Positions 15,425-22,449 of a stretch of 40,751 nucleotides of DNA are shown here, piece by piece; within the stretch, counting starts at the first letter, position 1, and every line of letters begins with the position of its first letter. Source of the DNA: Oscillospiraceae bacterium (GTDB lineage Bacteria > Bacillota > Clostridia > Oscillospirales > Ruminococcaceae); NCBI GenBank assembly GCA_020024215.1, contig JAHHUC010000009.1, positions 1 to 40,751 on the forward strand. Reading direction: 5' to 3'. Position numbers and translations under genes: made by a program. The notes below the pieces were generated by a model. The model searched no databases, was not told where the DNA came from, and saw only the letters and a list, made by a program, of their open reading frames with translations.

Positions 15425-16633
15425 ATGGAAAAAATAGCAGACAGATTTTTAAGATATGTTTCCGTCGACACACAGTCGAAGGATGATATGCCCACCATCC
15501 CCTCCACAGAGAAGCAATTTGATTTGGCCAAGCTTCTTTACAAGGAGCTTTGTGACATGGGAATCGAGGCAAAAACCGACGAGCACGGCTATGTTTACGG
15601 CTTTATACACAGCAACAACGGCAGGGAAAAGCCTGTGCTGGGGCTTATTGCCCACATGGATACCTCACCTGATGCAAGCGGAAAGGATATCAGGGTTCAG
15701 AAGGTGAAATATGAGGGCGGAGATGTTGCCTTAAACAGTGAATTGGGAATTTATCTTTCACCTAAGGCCTTTCCCTATATGAACGAAATAAAGGGGGAAA
15801 CCATACTCTGCACTGACGGAACAACTCTTTTGGGAGCTGACGACAAGGCAGGTGTGGCAGCCATAATGTCACTTGCCCAGTTCATAACCGAAAACCCCGA
15901 CTTTAAGCACGGAGAAATACGCATAGGCTTCACACCCGATGAGGAGGTCGGCAACGGAGCCACACTTTTTGATGTGAAGGGCTTTGGGGCAGACTATGCC
16001 TATACGGTTGACGGCGGAACTGTGGGAGAAATAGAATATGAAAACTTCAACGCCTGCTCTCTTGAGGTGGATGTAAAGGGCGTAAATATCCACCCCGGCT
16101 CGGCAAAGGATGTGATGGTTAATGCCGCCCTCATCGCTATGGAATTCAACTCCCTGCTGCCTGAAAGCCAAAAGCCCCAATACACCGACGGCTATGACGG
16201 CTTTTTCCACCTTGCGGATATGTGTGGAAATGTACAGCAGGCACACCTTTCTTACATAGTGAGGGATCACAGCGAGGAAAGCTTTAAAAAGAAGCAGGAA
16301 ATTGCAAAAGCTGCCGCAGAGTTTTTAAACAGAAAATACGGCGGCTGTGTATCTGTCAGGATAACAGAGCAATATAAAAACATGAAGGAAATGATAGAGC
16401 CTCATATGTTCCTCATTGACAATTTAAAAAGCGCCATAGCACAGGCGGGAGTTGAGCCTAAGGTGGTAGCCATAAGAGGCGGCACTGACGGCGCAAGGCT
16501 CTCATATATGGGTCTTCCCTGCCCCAACATGGGAACAGGAGGACAGAATTTCCACGGAATATATGAATTTATAACCATAGAGGCTATGGAGAAAAATCTG
16601 GAAATTTTGAAGAATCTCTGCCAAAAATTCTAA
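15425..16633 (+). CDS. pepT: Peptidase T (tripeptide aminopeptidase)
   Basis: PepT is a cytoplasmic di-zinc M20B aminopeptidase that releases the N-terminal residue of tripeptides. The metal and catalytic residues are visible: HMDTSPDASG (His77, Asp79), GADDKAG (Asp140), PDEEVG (Glu173/Glu174), VDGG (Asp196) and, near the end, GGQNFHGIYEF. The open frame extends upstream, but ATG at 15425 is chosen because AAAGGA lies nine bases before it and family members start MEK-x-x-RF; an ATG at 15419 is also possible. This gives 402 residues, the usual length. It is the only confident plus-strand gene and converges on tsf. Confidence 0.96.
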   Translation: MEKIADRFLRYVSVDTQSKDDMPTIPSTEKQFDLAKLLYKELCDMGIEAKTDEHGYVYGFIHSNNGREKPVLGLIAHMDTSPDASGKDIRVQKVKYEGGDVALNSELGIYLSPKAFPYMNEIKGETILCTDGTTLLGADDKAGVAAIMSLAQFITENPDFKHGEIRIGFTPDEEVGNGATLFDVKGFGADYAYTVDGGTVGEIEYENFNACSLEVDVKGVNIHPGSAKDVMVNAALIAMEFNSLLPESQKPQYTDGYDGFFHLADMCGNVQQAHLSYIVRDHSEESFKKKQEIAKAAAEFLNRKYGGCVSVRITEQYKNMKEMIEPHMFLIDNLKSAIAQAGVEPKVVAIRGGTDGARLSYMGLPCPNMGTGGQNFHGIYEFITIEAMEKNLEILKNLCQKF

Positions 16634-16649
16634 GGAGCATATAAGACAG

Positions 16650-16689
16650 GCAAAAAGGGGAATTTAAGACAGCTTCCCCTTTTGCTTTT
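16650..16689 (+). terminator. Terminator after pepT
   Basis: A stem of about 12 bp (GCAAAA-GGGGAA / TTCCCCTTTTGC) begins 17 bp past the pepT stop and ends in TTTTGCTTTTA. A-rich sequence on the other side lets it work weakly in both directions. Confidence 0.75.
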
Positions 16690-16712
16690 AACAGAAAATC
16701 CACTCTTTATTT

Positions 16713-16880
16713 TTAAATTATACTCGCTTTAACAAAAGATTCACAGGAGTTTAAAATAAAAAACAACAAAACAAGTCTCAAAGCTGTTATTATAATATTG
16801 CAGATTAGCTTGTTATTTTCTGCTGGTTTATACTCTCTGAGAGAAGAGATAACTAACACTTTTTCATTTTCACGGTGCAT
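16713..16880 (-). CDS. Possible small hydrophobic peptide, 55 residues
   Basis: This is the only notable reading frame in the 440-bp gap between pepT and tsf. The peptide has a charged N-terminal half and a hydrophobic C-terminal segment (about residues 26-44, LICNIIITALRLVLLFFIL), like a single membrane helix. A GAAAGGAG lies 15 bases before the ATG and five bases before an in-frame GTG three codons earlier. The palindrome GGTGCATAATATGCACC covers the start. No clear minus-strand promoter is seen. It may be chance. Confidence 0.25.
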   Translation of the reverse strand: MHRENEKVLVISSLREYKPAENNKLICNIIITALRLVLLFFILNSCESFVKASII

Positions 16881-16909
16881 ATTATGCACCCATGCTCCTT
16901 TCTTTAAAA

Positions 16910-16942
16910 GTCTGCCCTTCTTGTTGGGGCAGGCTTTTTTAT
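16910..16942 (+). terminator. Plus-strand intrinsic terminator with no assigned gene
   Basis: GTCTGCCC / GGGCAGGC form an 8-bp stem with one G-T pair and an 8-base loop, followed by TTTTTTATT on the plus strand. The pepT transcript already has a terminator at 16650-16689, so this one could end a separate short RNA. A TATAAT lies at 16791-16796 but without a good -35 box. Confidence 0.7.
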
Positions 16943-17028
16943 TCCTGCATAAATTCTAAAAGCATAAGCTCATCTGTGCAAGCAGGCTGCATATTAAATA
17001 AATAGGGACCTTATAAAAATTCTCAAAC

Positions 17029-17055
17029 AAAAAAGCCCCCGAAAGGGAGCTTTTT
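17029..17055 (-). terminator. Terminator after tsf
   Basis: On the minus strand AAAAGCTCCC / GGGGGCTTTT pair with one mismatch around a TTTC loop, followed by TTTTTTGTTT. It starts 19 bp past the tsf stop codon. A-rich flanks on both sides make it potentially bidirectional. Confidence 0.85.
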
Positions 17056-17073
17056 CTATTTAAAAAATGAATG

Positions 17074-17988
17074 TTACTTAACCATTCCGGCAACCTCGGA
17101 AGCAAAATCGTCCTGCTTCTTCTCGATGCCCTCGCCCTTTTCAAAGCGAACAAAGGAAACAATGCTGATATTTCCGCAAAGCTTCTTTGCAACCTCTTCT
17201 GTGTGCTTGGAAACTGTCATTGAGCCGTCCTTTACAAAGGGCTGCTCCAAAAGGCAGGAATCCTGATAGAACTTCTTGTTGAGTCTGCCCTCTACCATCT
17301 TAACCAGAACATTTTCAGGCTTGTTGGCGTTCTTGGGGTCCTCCTTTGCCTGTGCAACCAGAATTTCTCTCTCGCGCTCAACTATATCGGCAGGCACATC
17401 CTCCTTGCAGAGATATGCAGGGTTGAGAGCTGCAACCTGCATTGCAACATCCTTTGCATATTCCTCAAAGCCTTCCTTGGATGCACAGTCTGTATCAAAC
17501 TTGACAATAACACCGATCTTTCCGCCTGCGTGAACATAGGAAACAAGGTCGCCCTCCAATCTCTGGAAGCGTCTGATTGTCATGTTCTCGCCGATTGTAA
17601 GAATCTTATCGTTAAGCTCCTCCTTAACTGTCCAGCTGCCTATCTTGGAAGCTAAAAGAGCCTCGACATCACAAGGATTCTCCTTTATAACAATATCTGC
17701 ACAGGCATTTACAAAGTCAATAAAGGTCTGATTCTTGGCAACAAAGTCTGTCTCGGAGTTAACCTCGATAACAGCGCCTACTTTTCCCTCAACCTTAGCA
17801 ACTACAAGTCCGTCGGCAGCAATTCTTCCTGCCTTCTTTGTAGCAGCGGCAAGGCCCTTCTCCCTCAGGATTTCGCAAGCCTTGTCAAAATCGCCGTCAG
17901 CCTCTGTGAGAGCCTTCTTGCAGTCCATCATACCGCAGCTGGTTCTCTCTCTTAAAGCAGATACGTCTTTTGCAGTAAAATTAGCCAT
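17074..17988 (-). CDS. tsf: Translation elongation factor Ts
   Basis: EF-Ts exchanges GDP for GTP on EF-Tu. The 304-residue protein has the N-terminal UBA-like domain (VSALRERTSCGMMDCKKAL) and the conserved SETDFVAKN segment that contacts EF-Tu, followed by the dimerisation core. Length is normal. It follows rpsB by 33 bp in the conserved rpsB-tsf unit. The pyrH and frr genes that often come next are absent here; a terminator follows at once. Confidence 0.98.
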   Translation of the reverse strand: MANFTAKDVSALRERTSCGMMDCKKALTEADGDFDKACEILREKGLAAATKKAGRIAADGLVVAKVEGKVGAVIEVNSETDFVAKNQTFIDFVNACADIVIKENPCDVEALLASKIGSWTVKEELNDKILTIGENMTIRRFQRLEGDLVSYVHAGGKIGVIVKFDTDCASKEGFEEYAKDVAMQVAALNPAYLCKEDVPADIVEREREILVAQAKEDPKNANKPENVLVKMVEGRLNKKFYQDSCLLEQPFVKDGSMTVSKHTEEVAKKLCGNISIVSFVRFEKGEGIEKKQDDFASEVAGMVK

Positions 17989-18021
17989 TTTTATCCCTCT
18001 CCTTAGCAGTAGTAATTTATA

Positions 18022-18747
18022 TTATTCCTCAACCTTAGCTTCTTCTTCAGCTGCGGGAGCATCAACACCCTGTCTGCCCTCCATAACTGCGTCAGCCATA
18101 GCTCCGGCAATGAGCTTTACAGCTCTGATAGCATCGTCATTTCCGGGAATTACATAGTCGATTTCATCAGGATCGCAGTTGGTGTCAACAATGGCTACAA
18201 TTGGAATATTGAGCTTCTTTGCCTCGGCAACGGCAATTCTTTCCTTTCTGGGGTCAACAATGAACATTGCTCCGGGAAGCCTCTTCATATCCTTGATTCC
18301 GCCCATGAACTTCTCAAGCTTTTCAATTTCCAGATTGAGCTTGGCAACCTCCTTCTTTGTGAGACGATCAAATGTGCCGTCCTCCTCCATCTTGTGAAGC
18401 TGCTCTAATCTTGCAATTCTTCTTGTGATGGTCTTGAAGTTTGTCATCATGCCGCCTAACCATCTGGCGTTTACATAGGGAATTCCGGCTCTTTCAGCCT
18501 CTTCCTTGATGGAATCTCCTGCCTGCTTCTTTGTTCCTACAAAAAGGATCTCCTCGCCGTTGGCAGAAAGATCTCTTACAAAGTTGTAAGCGTCATCGAG
18601 CATCTTAACTGTCTTTTGAAGGTCGATGATATAGATTCCGTTTCTCTCTGTGAAGATATAGGGAGCCATTTTGGGGTTCCATCTTCTTGTCTGGTGTCCG
18701 AAGTGAACACCTGCTTCCAATAACTGTTTCATTGATACTACGCTCAT
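18022..18747 (-). CDS. rpsB: 30S ribosomal protein S2
   Basis: S2 joins late in 30S assembly and is needed to bind S1-like partners and mRNA. The 241-residue protein shows MKQLLEAGVHFGHQTRRWNPKM, VGTKKQA and the PIVAIVDTNCDPDEIDYVIPGNDD segments of the family. A short acidic C-terminus rich in Glu and Ala follows. AGGAGG precedes the ATG. It has a good promoter at 18866-18894 and a structured leader of about 110 bases, where S2 feedback would be expected to act. Confidence 0.98.
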   Translation of the reverse strand: MSVVSMKQLLEAGVHFGHQTRRWNPKMAPYIFTERNGIYIIDLQKTVKMLDDAYNFVRDLSANGEEILFVGTKKQAGDSIKEEAERAGIPYVNARWLGGMMTNFKTITRRIARLEQLHKMEEDGTFDRLTKKEVAKLNLEIEKLEKFMGGIKDMKRLPGAMFIVDPRKERIAVAEAKKLNIPIVAIVDTNCDPDEIDYVIPGNDDAIRAVKLIAGAMADAVMEGRQGVDAPAAEEEAKVEE

Positions 18748-18859
18748 TTTATTTCCTCCTTGGTTATAACCTCCGCTGTGCAGGCAATTTTCTGCCCCTT
18801 AAAACGGAAATGAGCTTTCCGCCACCACATAGGACAAAATACACAGCGTGTGGATTTGC
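18748..18859 (-). promoter_or_regulatory. Structured 5' leader of rpsB
   Basis: The untranslated leader can fold into a closed three-way arrangement. CGCTGTG (complement of 18842-18848) pairs perfectly with CACAGCG (complement of 18774-18780), which lies just before the ribosome binding site. Inside are two hairpins: CGGAAA/TTTCCG (18805-18821) and GGCA/TGCC (18783-18796). This shape, with the closing stem near the AGGAGG, suits autogenous control by S2 or EF-Ts, but I could not match it to a named leader family. Confidence 0.5.
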
Positions 18860-18865
18860 CGTATT

Positions 18866-18894
18866 ATGATAACATAACATAACTTTAAATGCAA
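18866..18894 (-). promoter_or_regulatory. Promoter of rpsB-tsf
   Basis: On the minus strand TTGCAT (18889-18894) and TATCAT (18866-18871) are spaced by 17 bp. Transcription should start near 18859. The DNA between this promoter and 19112 is AT-rich and shows no gene. Confidence 0.8.
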
Positions 18895-19112
18895 GTGTTT
18901 TTTTATATTTTTTCGCTTAAATAAAGGCTTTTTTGGATATTTATATTAAAACAGCCCATATTTTTGCAATCGGATTAAATTTGATTCTGCATATACAGTA
19001 ATAATTTTATTTTCTCTAAGCTTTCAACATAAATTCAAAATTGTGTTGAAAACCTATCTTAAGATATTCTTTTCTTCTCCAAGCAATTATTTAGATTATA
19101 TGCAGCAAGAAA

Positions 19113-19669
19113 TCAAAGCACAGCGGGAGCTTCTTCAAACCAGGTTTGCACTGAATTTTCTTCATTATAGTTTTCTGTCCGTGCAATTTTGAATAAATAA
19201 TACTCTGTTTTGCTAAAGGGGAGAATCTCATATTCCATACCGTCTTTTAAGTACGCAATATCATAATCATAACCACAGTCGGATATACGTATTTTATTTG
19301 AAAGATAACAGCTGTCCCCTTCTGTTGCTATGGATAACTTGGTTTTTCCATTATAAAGGCTTTTTAATTCCGGTCTTTCCCCCGATTCTGTTTCATCATT
19401 TGGCGACGGAATATATCCCTTGATTTAACAGCTGACAGTATGCTTTTTCCCGTCGGGAGCATATTTTACAAAAATGAAAAATCTCCCTGTCAAATCGGCA
19501 GAAAATCTTTCACAATTAAGATGCTGCACTTCATATTAAACAGGCTTTTCATCAATAAAAATCTGAATTTCGCCCAAAGGTGTCAAAAGCTTGCTATGTT
19601 CTGTATAAACTGCCCCCAATCAGAAATTTTTAAATTTGATATTTTAATTTTAGTACAAATCCAATTCAT
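19113..19669 (-). pseudogene. Decayed gene of unknown function
   Basis: A protein-like reading frame of about 185 codons is broken in three places. It begins at ATG 19669, nine bases after the stop of the upstream 94-residue gene (MNWICTKIKISNLKISDW...). A frameshift near 19610 moves into the frame reading VYTEHSKLLTPLGEIQIFI. In that frame there are two in-frame TAA codons, at 19536-19538 and 19425-19427, yet the text stays protein-like to the end (IPSPNDETESGERPELKSL, then TWFEEAPAVL and stop at 19113). I do not recognise the family. Its place right after a small intact gene suggests a former two-gene module. Confidence 0.65.
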
Positions 19670-19678
19670 TAAAACACT

Positions 19679-19963
19679 TTATTCTAATAAATTGGAATCT
19701 TCTAAAAAATCAACGCACTTATCATGCAGCTGAATATCGGAATTTATTATTTCCTCTGTTTCGGAATTTATAATATTGCATTTTGGCAAATTTCCGCCGT
19801 ATCCGTCTAACAATTCCATAATTTTGTAAATAACATCGTATGTAACATCTTTTAGAAGCTCTTCTGTGCTGCGATATTTATTTTCCTTGCTCAATGCAAC
19901 ATTTGTACAACATTTTTGTATATCTGACAGCTCTTTGAAAAAAGTAATCTGCTGATTTGTCAT
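19679..19963 (-). CDS. Hypothetical protein, 94 residues
   Basis: This small soluble, acidic protein has no signal peptide or membrane helix. It looks mostly helical, with a central segment DVTYDVIYKIMELLDGYG and an acidic C-terminus. I do not recognise the family. GGGGGGA lies six bases before the ATG, good support for translation. It stands alone with a decayed gene downstream and a terminator hairpin upstream, in AT-rich DNA unlike the housekeeping operons on both sides. Small acidic proteins in such positions are sometimes orphan immunity or antitoxin genes; nothing in the sequence proves this. Confidence 0.65.
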   Translation of the reverse strand: MTNQQITFFKELSDIQKCCTNVALSKENKYRSTEELLKDVTYDVIYKIMELLDGYGGNLPKCNIINSETEEIINSDIQLHDKCVDFLEDSNLLE

Positions 19964-20041
19964 AGCAATCCCCCCTCATTTGATATGATGCTTTACTGTT
20001 ATTTTACAACATTTATCACCTGCTGCACCAAAAATTTCAAC

Positions 20042-20070
20042 AAAAAGCTCCCCTGTAAAGAAGAGCTTTT
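20042..20070 (-). terminator. Intrinsic terminator, probable end of the cca transcript
   Basis: AAAAGCTC / GAGCTTTT form an 8-bp stem with a 12-base loop, followed on the minus strand by TTTTTGTTG. It lies about 510 bases past the cca stop. If it is the first effective terminator, the cca mRNA carries the whole repeat array in its 3' untranslated region. Confidence 0.6.
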
Positions 20071-20185
20071 ATATTAGAGTAAGCTATTGTTTGCGCTAAG
20101 TTATCTTTTTATTTGCCGGGTTGGATTTAAGGGGCAGCCCTTACGATATTTTTTGCTCGCTTGCACTTTGCTTAAATACCACACT

Positions 20186-20229
20186 CCCTATCAGGGAGGG
20201 CTTTTATCTATGTTAAATAGAGATAAAAG
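20186..20229. other. Pair of adjacent hairpins in the cca downstream region
   Basis: CTCCCT-ATC-AGGGAG and, directly after it, CTTTTATCT / AGATAAAAG form two stable stems. Neither has a clear U-run on the minus strand. They sit between the terminator at 20042-20070 and the repeat array. The rest of 20071-20275 shows no gene; open frames there are short and without ribosome binding sites. Confidence 0.4.
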
Positions 20230-20275
20230 AAAGATAGCCCCTCTTGCTTTGCAAATTCTTGTTTTTTTAAATTTT

Positions 20276-20596
20276 GCAGGAATAAAAGTTATGCTAAAGG
20301 CTTTTTTTCTTGTGCGAATTTAAGTTCTTTGCAAGCTTTCTTTCAAGAAAGCGACGCAGGCACTAAGGTTTTGCAGAAAGCTTTCTTTCCTGTGCGAATT
20401 TAAGTTCTTTGCCAAGCTTTCTTTCAAGAAAGCGGCGCAGGAATTAAAGTTGTGCAAAAAGCTTTTTTTCTTGTGCGAATTAAAGTTCTTTGCAAGCTTT
20501 CTTTCAAGAAAGCGGCGCAGGAATAAAAGTTGTGCTAAAGGCTTTTTTTCTTGTGCGGATTTAAGTTCTTTGCAAGCTTTCTTTCAAGAAAGCGGA
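20276..20596. repeat. Tandem array of four 80-bp repeats at the 3' end of cca
   Basis: Four head-to-tail units of 80, 81, 80 and 80 bp begin at 20276, 20356, 20437 and 20517, each starting GCAGG. Each unit holds an A/T-rich block with a GCTTTTTT or GCTTTCTT run, a TTGTGCG or CTGTGCG core, TTCTTTGC(C)AAG, and a perfect 8-bp hairpin GCTTTCTT-TC-AAGAAAGC. Units are about 85-95% identical by eye. There are no unique spacers, so this is not CRISPR. The last unit runs into cca and supplies its stop codon. Confidence 0.9.
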
Positions 20597-21924
20597 GAAA
20601 GATCATCTTTGATCTTTTGTGCAAGTGAGAGAAGGTTTTTTCTTTCGTTGGGAATGTTGTTCTCGCAGGCCTCGATTGTGACACGCTTTAAAATTTTGCC
20701 CACCATAGGGCCTTTGGGCACTCCCATAGACATGATATCCCTGCCGTTTATTTTAAGATCCTTTTGGGAGAGTATGGGCTGCTCCTTTAAAATCCGACGG
20801 AACCTCTCTTCCATATCGGTATAATATCTGCACCTCTCCTGCGCAATATTCTCCCTTTTTCCGGAGGAATCGGCTCTGAAAATTTTGATAAGGTCGGCAA
20901 CAGTTTCGCTTCCGTATTTCAATATCATTCTTTTGATATTTTCATCTGTGTTTTCTGCCACCATGTTGTGAAGCCTTACAAGACGGATAACACGATTCTT
21001 TAATTTTGTCGGCAGGTGAAGCTGACTTAAAATATCCTCGCACATGGCAGCTCCCACATAGGCATGTCCCTTAAAATGGCCAAAGCCGTCGGCACAGGGG
21101 GGCTTTCCCACATCATGCAGAAGCATGGTGAGCCTTAAATAATCCACATTCTCTATGTTGGAAAGGGCAACGACCGAATGTTCCCACACATCGTACATAT
21201 GAAAATCCTGCCTTTGGAACACCCCATCCTCTGCACGCAATGCCGGAATTGCATTGAAAATAACCTCTTTGTATTCCATAAGCACTGTTCTTACATTTTT
21301 GCCCACAAGAAGCTGCATAACCTCTTTCATTATTCTTTCGGGGGAAAGCTTTTTTATAAGGTGGGCATTATCAAAAATTGCCCTTTTGGTTTTTTCCTCT
21401 ATTGCAAAGCCATAGACCGAGGCGAGCCTGACCGCCCTTAAAATCCTTAAAGCATCCTCTTTGAATCTCTCATTGGGGCTGCCTACGGTTTTTATCATTT
21501 TGGCCTTTAAATCACGGATGCCGCCTGTTTTGTCGATTATTTCACCATTTTCCCCTATGCAGAGGGCGTTCATGGTAAAATCACGGCGCCTGAGGTCCTC
21601 ATCAAGGCTTTTTATAAACCTCACCTTTTCGGGATGACGGAAATCCTTATAGCTGCCCTCACCTCTCATGGTGGTTATTTCCACCTGCCTGCCCTTATTT
21701 ATAACCGTAACAGTTCCCTGGCGTATTCCGGTGAGAAGTACCTTTTTATCCTTAAAAAGCTCAATTACCTCATGGGGGGAGGCGGATGTGGTAACATCCC
21801 AATCTGTGGGCTTCATATGAAGAAGGCAGTCACGAACGGCTCCGCCCACCGCATATGCCGAATATCCCCTTTCTCTCAGTGTTTTTATAAGCTCATAGGC
21901 AAAAAAGGGAATTTTTATTCTCAT
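20584..21924 (-). CDS. cca: CCA tRNA nucleotidyltransferase
   Basis: This enzyme adds or repairs the 3' CCA of tRNAs. The 446-residue protein has the class II head with AVGGAVRD (25-32), the catalytic DWDVTT (Asp41, Asp43) and RRDFTMNAL, the nucleotide-selecting region, a neck domain (EDALRILRAVRLAS), and an HD-type segment LLHDVGKPPC. The start has AGGAGG upstream. The final codons and the TGA stop lie within the last unit of the 80-bp repeat array, so the extreme C-terminus (PLS) is repeat-derived. A separate promoter lies upstream at 21956-21985. Confidence 0.96.
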   Translation of the reverse strand: MRIKIPFFAYELIKTLRERGYSAYAVGGAVRDCLLHMKPTDWDVTTSASPHEVIELFKDKKVLLTGIRQGTVTVINKGRQVEITTMRGEGSYKDFRHPEKVRFIKSLDEDLRRRDFTMNALCIGENGEIIDKTGGIRDLKAKMIKTVGSPNERFKEDALRILRAVRLASVYGFAIEEKTKRAIFDNAHLIKKLSPERIMKEVMQLLVGKNVRTVLMEYKEVIFNAIPALRAEDGVFQRQDFHMYDVWEHSVVALSNIENVDYLRLTMLLHDVGKPPCADGFGHFKGHAYVGAAMCEDILSQLHLPTKLKNRVIRLVRLHNMVAENTDENIKRMILKYGSETVADLIKIFRADSSGKRENIAQERCRYYTDMEERFRRILKEQPILSQKDLKINGRDIMSMGVPKGPMVGKILKRVTIEACENNIPNERKNLLSLAQKIKDDLSPLS

Positions 21925-21955
21925 GGCTGCACCTCCTTTATTTTTCAGCTATATA

Positions 21956-21985
21956 AATATAACATATTTATATCAATGTTATCAA
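21956..21985 (-). promoter_or_regulatory. Promoter of cca
   Basis: On the minus strand TTGATA (21980-21985) and TATATT (21956-21961) are spaced by 18 bp. It lies between the rplQ terminator and the cca ribosome binding site, so cca is an independent unit. Confidence 0.6.
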
Positions 21986-22024
21986 CTTATATTTATACAT
22001 GAAATAATTTTTTCTATAAGCAAA

Positions 22025-22050
22025 GCCCCCGGCCATAAAAAGCCGGGGGC
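22025..22050 (-). terminator. Hairpin terminator at the end of the S10-spc-alpha cluster
   Basis: A 9-bp GC-rich stem (GCCCCCGGC / GCCGGGGGC) follows the rplQ stop by 12 bp. On the minus strand it is followed by TTTGCTTATAG, a weak U-run, so termination may be incomplete. Confidence 0.75.
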
Positions 22051-22062
22051 AAAATCTGTTTA

Positions 22063-22404
22063 TTAGATAAGCTCGATAATAGCCATCTCAGCAGCATCGC
22101 CCTTTCGGGGACCTGTTCTGACGATTCTTGCATAACCGCCGTTCTTGTCGGCATACTTGGGAGCTATATCGTCAAAAACCTTCTTAGCAACAGTTTCCTT
22201 AGTAACAAAGGAAAATACCTGGCGCTTGGAATGTAAATCGCCGCGCTTTGCTGTTGTGATAATCTTTTCTGCCATGGACTTAACTTCCTTGGCTCTGGTA
22301 ACGGTTGTTTCAATCCTTCCGTTTTCCAGCAAGAAGGTAACCATTGCACGAAGCATAGCCATTCTGTGGTCGCTGCTTCTGCCCAGCTTTCTCTTGACTG
22401 CCAT
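22063..22404 (-). CDS. rplQ: 50S ribosomal protein L17
   Basis: L17 lies near the polypeptide exit of the 50S subunit. The 113-residue protein begins MAVKRKLGRSSDHRMAMLR, the family start, and ends after YARIVRTGPRKGDAAEMAIIEL with no extension. It is the last gene of the alpha operon, 45 bp after rpoA, and is followed by a GC-rich hairpin. No ecfA-type transporter genes follow, unlike in many Clostridia. Confidence 0.98.
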   Translation of the reverse strand: MAVKRKLGRSSDHRMAMLRAMVTFLLENGRIETTVTRAKEVKSMAEKIITTAKRGDLHSKRQVFSFVTKETVAKKVFDDIAPKYADKNGGYARIVRTGPRKGDAAEMAIIELI

Positions 22405-22449
22405 TTCTTTTCACTCCTTATATGGTGATTAGTTTAAGAATTACTACAA

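Noticed and set aside
16803..16942. 6S RNA or another known small RNA gene
   Set aside because: The length and terminator are suggestive, but the long rod with a central bubble expected of 6S RNA is not visible, and no other known small RNA was recognised.
16956..17192. Minus-strand ORF overlapping the end of tsf
   Set aside because: It is an out-of-frame shadow of tsf that runs through the tsf terminator.
19440..19733. Plus-strand ORF of 97 codons
   Set aside because: It is antisense to the pseudogene, whose minus-strand frames have far more protein-like composition.
20276..20596. CRISPR array
   Set aside because: The four units are near-identical over their full 80 bp, with no unique spacers, and no cas genes are nearby.
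20450..20824. Plus-strand ORF reading across the repeat array into cca
   Set aside because: It translates the repeats themselves and the antisense of cca; it has no homology-like features and no proper ribosome binding site.
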